Below are positions 59,954 through 64,000 of a DNA stretch of 64,000 bases, in pieces. The notes under the pieces were generated by a model that saw only the letters and a program-made list of their open reading frames with translations, ran no database searches and had not been told where the DNA came from. Source of the DNA: Pararhodospirillum photometricum DSM 122 (GTDB taxonomy: Bacteria > Pseudomonadota > Alphaproteobacteria > Rhodospirillales > Rhodospirillaceae); assembly GCF_000284415.1 (NCBI RefSeq), contig NC_017059.1:1000725-1064724 (forward strand), written 5' to 3'. The stretch's first letter is position 1; each line of letters starts with the position of its first letter. A program made the position numbers and the translations under genes.

Positions 59954-61858
59954 ATGGCCTTGGATGTCCCGCCGCTCATTGCCGCCCTTCTCGACAGCCT
60001 GGACGATGACGTGACCGTGGTGGATCAAAGCGCCCGCGTGGTGTTTGCCAATGCGCGCGCCCGTCAGCGCTTGTCCAGCGCCCCGCCCGGCCCCGAAACC
60101 CTGATCACCGGCCTCTCGGACACGGCAGGACAGGCGAGATACGCGGCGTTGGCGCGGGTCGGCGCCTGTGGCGTGGCGGAGACCCTGGAGGACCAGAGCG
60201 ACGGTCGCTGGTGGTCGGTGCGCTTCACGCCGCTGCCGGAGGGGCTGGTGGCGGTGCGCGCCCGCGATATCACCGAAGCCCGCGACCTCAGCTTGGCCTT
60301 GGCCGATAGCGAGGAGCGACTCCACAGCACCTTCGACGCCGCCGGTCATGGCATGGCCCTGCTGGGGCAGGATGGCCGCTTTTGGCAGGTCAACCGGGCC
60401 ATGACCACCTTGCTGGGCCTGGCCCCTGACGCCCTGGGCACCTTGGATGACGTGGTTATGCCCGACGATCGGGAAATCGCGCGCGACTTGTTGCGCCGCC
60501 TGCGCGCCGGGCCGGACACCGCGCTGACGGTTCGGTTGCGTTTTCGCGGTGCCCAGGGCGAGCCGCTCTGGGGCGAGGTGGGCGCCGCCATCCCCCGCCA
60601 CCGTCCCGGGGATGCCCCAGGGGTGGTTTTGCACCTGCGCGACGTCACGGAGGAACACCGCGTTGATGAACGCCTGCGTGCCGCCAAGGAAGAGGCCGAA
60701 CGCACCAGCCGGGCCAAAACCCGCTTCCTGGCCGCCGCCAGCCACGACCTGCGCCAGCCCTTGCAGGCCCTGGCCATGTTCATCGCGGTCTTGGCCCGGC
60801 GCGAAACCGACCCCCGGCAGGCCGCCCTCATCGAACGGATCGAAAAAACCACCGAAGCCTTGACCGGCCTCCTCAACACCTTGCTCGACATCTCGCGCCT
60901 CGACGCCGGCCTGATGCGTTGCGAGGCCCGCGACACCCCGGTAGGGCCTCTGCTCGCCCGTCTCGCCGAGGAGTTCCAGCCGGTGGCCACCGGGCGAGGC
61001 CTGGCCCTGCGCCTCGTCCCCACCAGCGCCCACGGCCATGCCGACCCTGCCTTGGTTGAAATCATTGTCCGCAACCTCCTTGGCAATGCGGTGCGCTACA
61101 CGAGAGTTGGCCACGTGCTCCTGGGCGTGCGCCGTCGTCCCCGGGGACGGGTGGAGATTCAGGTTCTCGATTCTGGCCCGGGCATCCCCCGCGACCAGCA
61201 CGCCTTGGTGTTCGAGGACTTTTATCAGGTCGATAACCCGGCCCGAGAAAAGGGGGAGGGTCTGGGCCTCGGTCTGTCCATTGTCCGGCGCGTCGCCTCG
61301 CTGCTTGGCGCCGAGGTCAGCCTCGCCTCCGTCCCGGGGCGGGGCTCGCGCTTTTCCCTGGTCCTGGCGGCAGCGCATGGCGTGGCCCCCGATGAGCGAG
61401 GCAGCGGGCTGCTCGGCGCCGACCCCAAGGCCGCCCACGGCCTCACCGTCATGCTGATCGACGACGACCCCACGATCCTAGATGGCTTGACCCTGGTCCT
61501 GGAGGGATGGGACTGCGAGGTCCTGGCCTTCGGCGATCTGGGACATCTGCTGGAAGGCCTGGAGTCGGGCGGACTGCTCACCCCGCCCGATGTCATCATT
61601 GCCGACTACCGCCTGGGCGGCGGGGCAACCGGGGTCGATGCCGTGGCGATGATCCGCGCCGCCGTGGGCCTGCCGATTCCCGCCCTCCTGCTCACCGGCG
61701 ACACCGCGCCGCAGCGGCTGCGCGAGGCCGATGCCAGTGGCCTTCCCTTGCTCCACAAGCCGGTGAAACCCGATGCCCTGCGCGCCGCCCTAGCCGATCT
61801 GATGGCTGGGGGCCTGACCTTGGAGGAAGAGGACACATCGGATCCTTGGCTGCTCTGA
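59954..61858 (+). CDS. PAS hybrid histidine kinase with C-terminal receiver
   Basis: A soluble 634 aa protein. Two PAS domains lie at about residues 5-115 and 120-240 (the second with GHGMALLGQDGRFWQVN). The HisKA box is FLAAASHDLRQPLQALAMF with the phospho-acceptor His, a form typical of the NahK-like kinases. The ATPase has RNLLGNAVRYT, DSGPGIP and GLGLGLSIVRRV. The receiver starts at VMLIDDDPTILDGL and has a phospho-Asp in IADYRLGG and Lys in LLHKPVKP. There is no DNA-binding output domain; the signal must pass to another protein. No phosphotransfer or regulator gene is adjacent. Confidence 0.9.
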   Translation: MALDVPPLIAALLDSLDDDVTVVDQSARVVFANARARQRLSSAPPGPETLITGLSDTAGQARYAALARVGACGVAETLEDQSDGRWWSVRFTPLPEGLVAVRARDITEARDLSLALADSEERLHSTFDAAGHGMALLGQDGRFWQVNRAMTTLLGLAPDALGTLDDVVMPDDREIARDLLRRLRAGPDTALTVRLRFRGAQGEPLWGEVGAAIPRHRPGDAPGVVLHLRDVTEEHRVDERLRAAKEEAERTSRAKTRFLAAASHDLRQPLQALAMFIAVLARRETDPRQAALIERIEKTTEALTGLLNTLLDISRLDAGLMRCEARDTPVGPLLARLAEEFQPVATGRGLALRLVPTSAHGHADPALVEIIVRNLLGNAVRYTRVGHVLLGVRRRPRGRVEIQVLDSGPGIPRDQHALVFEDFYQVDNPAREKGEGLGLGLSIVRRVASLLGAEVSLASVPGRGSRFSLVLAAAHGVAPDERGSGLLGADPKAAHGLTVMLIDDDPTILDGLTLVLEGWDCEVLAFGDLGHLLEGLESGGLLTPPDVIIADYRLGGGATGVDAVAMIRAAVGLPIPALLLTGDTAPQRLREADASGLPLLHKPVKPDALRAALADLMAGGLTLEEEDTSDPWLL

Positions 61859-61904
61859 CCCACGGGCTCTGGGCAAGAGCCGCGGCAAGGCCCGCACAGC
61901 GACG

Positions 61905-62060
61905 TAAAAAACCCCCGTTCCAGCCGAGGGGAAGCCGGAACGGGGGTCGTTTTGCCGGCGGGGGCAACGGACAAGGGGGGGGGGACGCCCGTCGCCCAGG
62001 CCAAACCGGCGATGATCCGCGCGCGATCTTCGGGAGGGGTCGAAGGAAGCTGCGGTCTTA
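61905..62060 (-). ncRNA. Candidate small RNA, unit A
   Basis: On the minus strand a promoter-like TTGAGA-N16-TATCTC (62094 to 62067) leads into about 155 bases with no credible ORF, ending in a strong intrinsic terminator: GGAACGGGGG, loop, then its complement CCCCCGTTCC in reverse order, followed by six T. Near the 5' end a hairpin CTTCG/CGAAG displays ACCCCTCC in its loop, an anti-Shine-Dalgarno type sequence. On the plus strand the same hairpin could end the hybrid kinase transcript. No known family is recognised with certainty. Confidence 0.45.
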
Positions 62061-62169
62061 TTCGAAGAGATAGGGGGGATGGCGCATTTCTCAAGGCCTG
62101 GACACAGCCTTTTGTCTTAATTTTCTCGGGCCGGGCGAAGCCTCGCCATCGTTCAGCCCTCCGGCCCAA

Positions 62170-62353
62170 CAGCAGAAGGCCCCCTGCCGGGGAGGGAACC
62201 GGCGGGGGCTCTGAAAGACCAGGATTAGTCCGGGGCGGGGCTAGGACGTCCCTGCTACGACCGGGGTTGTGCAGAACCCTCGGTCCGCCATCCTTGGTCA
62301 CCGAGAGGAGGAGGCGTTGCCCGGGAGGGAGCGGGGCGCCAAGTCGATCTCTT
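62170..62353 (-). ncRNA. Candidate small RNA, unit B
   Basis: A good promoter on the minus strand, TTGACC-N17-CATAGT (62388 to 62360), predicts a start near 62353. The transcript would run about 180 bases to a GC-rich terminator hairpin at 62176-62210. It carries CCTCCTCCTC in an unpaired region and a hairpin GTCC/GGAC with TAGCCCCG in its loop, 18 bases before the terminator. Units C and D have the matching hairpin at the same place. There is no protein reading with plausible composition. Confidence 0.55.
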
Positions 62354-62359
62354 GCACTG

Positions 62360-62388
62360 ACTATGGCGGACTGGGGGGCTGGGGTCAA
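62360..62388 (-). promoter_or_regulatory. Promoter of small-RNA unit B
   Basis: TTGACC, a 17-base spacer, CATAGT on the minus strand, followed by CAG. It resembles the unit D promoter. Confidence 0.6.
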
Positions 62389-62504
62389 GGGAAAAACCAA
62401 GTTTCTTTGTCGGAAATAGACCACCCCCCCTGACCAGTCGAGTCGAAAGCAAGCGCCCCCGCTCACGCGACAGGCCGCTGGCACCTCCCCCAGGACCAAC
62501 CTTT

Positions 62505-62710
62505 GGAAATACAAAGGGGGCCCCCGGCTTCTTCACCGGGGGCCTCGGGAAAGATCATGTGCGTGCCTGGAAACGGGCTAGCGGGTTTTTCCAGGCGCTG
62601 GCCACGGCGGCCATGTCCCGACATTTCCCCTGTGGACCCCAACTCCCACCCTCGTCTCTTCCAGGAGGTGAAAAGACGGCAAGAGTCGGCTCCTCTCCAG
62701 CCCCCCAAAA
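62505..62710 (-). ncRNA. Candidate small RNA, unit C (5' end unclear)
   Basis: Ends at a terminator hairpin (GGCCCCCGG and CCGGGGGCC, 62519-62544) followed on the minus strand by TTTGTATTT. Upstream is a perfect 8-bp stem, CCTGGAAA/TTTCCAGG (62566-62595), whose loop contains CGCTAGCCCG. The same ten bases stand in the loop of unit D. No good promoter was found, so it may be processed or read through from unit D; the 5' boundary given is a guess from the spacing in B and D. Confidence 0.4.
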
Positions 62711-62789
62711 CCTCTTCCCGGGAAAGAGGCGGGGCTGCCCCTGCCATCATCTTCCCCTTCGACCGGAGGCCCGATTTCTCGGAGGAAGA

Positions 62790-63005
62790 CAAATTAGAAG
62801 GCCCCCGTCCGGCTGAGGGGGTGCCGGGGCGGGGGCCTTGTCTGACCAACGGAATTCCTTGGGCCGGGCTAGCGTTACCCAAGGTGCCTGGACACCTCGT
62901 GGCATCCGGTACTCCATCTTCGGGCCATGCACGGCGAAGATGGCGCCGGTCTGGAACTGTTGCCTTGAGATCCGGGAGGTAATCGGACCCGGGCACCAAT
63001 CCCGT
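62790..63005 (-). ncRNA. Candidate small RNA, unit D
   Basis: The promoter TTGACT-N18-GATAGT (63041 to 63012) predicts a start near 63005. The RNA of about 215 bases would contain a hairpin TCCG/CGGA exposing ATTACCTCC, a nine-pair hairpin CCATCTTCG/CGAAGATGG, and a seven-pair hairpin CCTTGGG/CCCAAGG with CGCTAGCCCG in the loop. After 18 bases comes a long terminator hairpin (62798-62839) with a T-rich tail. This ordered structure is what marks it as an RNA gene. Confidence 0.55.
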
Positions 63006-63011
63006 GAGATG

Positions 63012-63041
63012 ACTATCGCTCTGGAGCGCCCCGTGAGTCAA
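63012..63041 (-). promoter_or_regulatory. Promoter of small-RNA unit D
   Basis: TTGACT, an 18-base spacer, GATAGT on the minus strand, followed by CA. It begins right after the T-run of the upstream terminator. Confidence 0.6.
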
Positions 63042-63069
63042 GAAAAAAATCCGACGATCTTAGTCGGAA
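63042..63069 (-). terminator. Intrinsic terminator of an upstream minus-strand unit (E)
   Basis: TCCGAC, a seven-base loop, GTCGGA, then seven T on the minus strand. It must end a transcript coming from beyond 63070. That stretch, up to about 63170, has no credible gene and may be a further small RNA, although no promoter was identified. Confidence 0.75.
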
Positions 63070-63440
63070 CAAAGCGAGCAAGGGGTGCAGACTCCGGGAG
63101 GAACTTCCCCCAAAGCGATGCCATCTCATTGAAAAAACGCTGAATTCAGAAAGAACCGCTCTGAGGGGCGCAGGCTGCCCCCCCGCAACGGCGGAGACAA
63201 AGCCCTACCCGTGGGCTTGGACAAAACAACGCACCTCTCTTCTCCCTAGGAAGAAGGACGACACGATCGGTCTCTTTCTTGAAAATATTACACCGGCGCT
63301 CTGTGGCTTAATCATGGCGCGTGCGGGGTGGTTTCAAGGCTGGGGAGGCCCCATCTCCCGATCGTCTCCCCCCCCCTTGCCTTTCTGTCTATCCTCGCCA
63401 GAAGCCCCTGTCACCCGATCGCCCTGGGTGGGCGAGCCGC

Positions 63441-63469
63441 TTGCGGGGCGCGGCCGACACGGTCATAGT
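63441..63469 (+). promoter_or_regulatory. Possible promoter for the HTH gene
   Basis: TTGCGG, a 17-base spacer, CATAGT, 65 bases before the HTH protein start. Confidence 0.4.
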
Positions 63470-63533
63470 GGTGTCACAGGGAGGCCCCGCCGCGAGCGTG
63501 GGGCGGTCTCAGGTCAGCCGGAATCCGGGAGTC

Positions 63534-63710
63534 ATGCTGCGCCAACCCCTTTTGACCGTGCGCGAGGTCGCGGACCTGCTCAAAGTCCGGGAAGCCACCG
63601 TGCGTCAGTGGATTCGCGACAAACACCTGCGCGCCGTCAAGTTTGGCCGGGAGTGGCGGGTCGCCCACGTGGACCTAGAGGCCTTCGTCAATCAGAACGC
63701 CAACCGCTGA
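63534..63710 (+). CDS. Small helix-turn-helix (excisionase/MerR-like) protein
   Basis: A 58 aa protein consisting almost entirely of one winged-helix domain: LLTVREVADLLKVREATVRQWI is the helix-turn-helix (residues 6-27), and AVKFGREWRV is the wing. It ends with a helix DLEAFVNQ. Such proteins include phage excisionases and small DNA-binding regulators. No integrase or phage gene is visible nearby. The start is ATG 63534, where similarity begins; the open frame upstream is GC-rich spacer that includes a repeat remnant. Confidence 0.8.
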   Translation: MLRQPLLTVREVADLLKVREATVRQWIRDKHLRAVKFGREWRVAHVDLEAFVNQNANR

Positions 63711-63757
63711 GGCCTTAGCTCTGCTCGAAGGGAGGGGCTGTGCTGCTTGGCGCCCCT

Positions 63758-64000
63758 TTAGAACCCCCCATCGACCCCCTGCGCGCCGGTCTGCAACGGC
63801 AGCAGGAGGGGCAAAAAGGCCTCGTGCAAGGCCTCGCCAACAATCAAATCCAAAAACACCACGCCGACCACGGTGATCATCGGCACCCGCAGGCCGCCCC
63901 GAGCGACAACCCCCAAATAAAACGTCATCACCAAAAACACGAGGCTGTTCAAAAAGGCCACCACCGGCAACGGGGCGAGACCGAAGGCCGCAAGGCCGGT
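63758..64000 (-). CDS. Membrane protein, C-terminal part (5' end outside window)
   Basis: The frame is open to the window edge and ends at 63758. The 80 visible residues contain about three hydrophobic segments (for example FLNSLVFLVMTFYLGVVA and PMITVVGVVFLDLIVGEAL) and a short tail. The length and pattern are compatible with the C-terminal part of a TctB-type small membrane subunit of tripartite tricarboxylate transporters, but no decisive motif is visible. It is convergent with the HTH gene. Confidence 0.5.
   Translation of the reverse strand, partial: TGLAAFGLAPLPVVAFLNSLVFLVMTFYLGVVARGGLRVPMITVVGVVFLDLIVGEALHEAFLPLLLPLQTGAQGVDGGF

Noticed and set aside
61606-62514. Minus-strand open frame of 302 codons across the small-RNA region
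   Set aside because: It crosses two intrinsic terminators and the 3' end of the hybrid kinase gene, has a low-complexity Pro/Arg composition and no ribosome site.
62170-63005. 6S RNA or SRP RNA as identity of units B or D
   Set aside because: No long closing stem with a central bubble (6S), and no SRP tetraloop motif was found; the multi-copy arrangement also argues against it.
62463-63041. Minus-strand open frame of 192 codons over units C and D
   Set aside because: Contains two terminator hairpins and a promoter. Composition is typical of random GC-rich sequence.

Overview
The window is high-GC DNA in an alphaproteobacterial style. MipZ, the rpsT-dnaA-dnaN-recF-gyrB order and a CtrA-type site next to dnaA all point that way. 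The many signalling genes and the dense GC-rich palindromic repeats after genes suggest a Rhodospirillum/Pararhodospirillum-like member of the Rhodospirillaceae; that genus is an inference from gene content, not a database match.

Layout. 0-2 kb: two MotB-like motor proteins (the second cut short) and a diguanylate cyclase. 2.1-9.3 kb: a transglutaminase/DUF2126, circularly permuted ATP-grasp/alpha-E and transglutaminase cluster of the predicted amidoligase type. 9.3-10.7 kb: a decayed, partly AT-rich island with a nuclease-like pseudogene, an IS256-family remnant and a P-loop ATPase cut off by a repeat. 10.9-14 kb: a large GGDEF-EAL sensor. 14-17 kb: the cbiMNQO cobalt importer behind a cobalamin riboswitch. 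17-26 kb: NAD(P)HX repair enzyme, D-amino-acid dehydrogenase, a degenerate GGDEF protein, mipZ, then galU-ugd-pgm for UDP-sugars. 26-39 kb: a truncated membrane gene, nupC, rmuC, three signalling proteins with cheZ, an ABC-F ATPase and a TerF-like protein. 39-47 kb: the replication cluster rpsT-dnaA-dnaN-recF-gyrB with a regulatory region before dnaA. 47-55 kb: a chemoreceptor, nnrS, three tandem tRNA-Thr(GGT) genes, and a kinase/response-regulator pair ending in an EAL phosphodiesterase. 55-62 kb: murA, a DUF2937 protein, a TPP enzyme, two small MliC-like secreted proteins and a hybrid kinase. 61.9-63.1 kb: no credible protein gene, but a series of minus-strand promoter/terminator units that look like tandem small RNAs. 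The end holds a small HTH protein and a partial membrane protein.

Two features run through the window. First, a family of GC-rich inverted repeats (core CTGGGGAGGC-n-GCCTCCCCAG) follows many genes, often as a paired unit of about 100 bp; copies also supply the 3' end of one kinase gene and interrupt the ATPase gene. Second, ten genes need single-base frame corrections (14 in total), mostly in runs of 5-7 identical bases. They include the essential dnaA and the housekeeping recF. This pattern fits sequencing or assembly indels better than real gene loss, so these genes are given as single full-length entries.

c-di-GMP is a strong theme: one cyclase, one GGDEF-EAL protein, one dead GGDEF that keeps its inhibitory site, and one REC-DUF3369-GGDEF*-EAL. 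The best candidate for something undescribed is the small-RNA array at 61.9-63.1 kb. Three of its units share a hairpin with a CUAGCCC-type loop placed 18-22 nt before the terminator.
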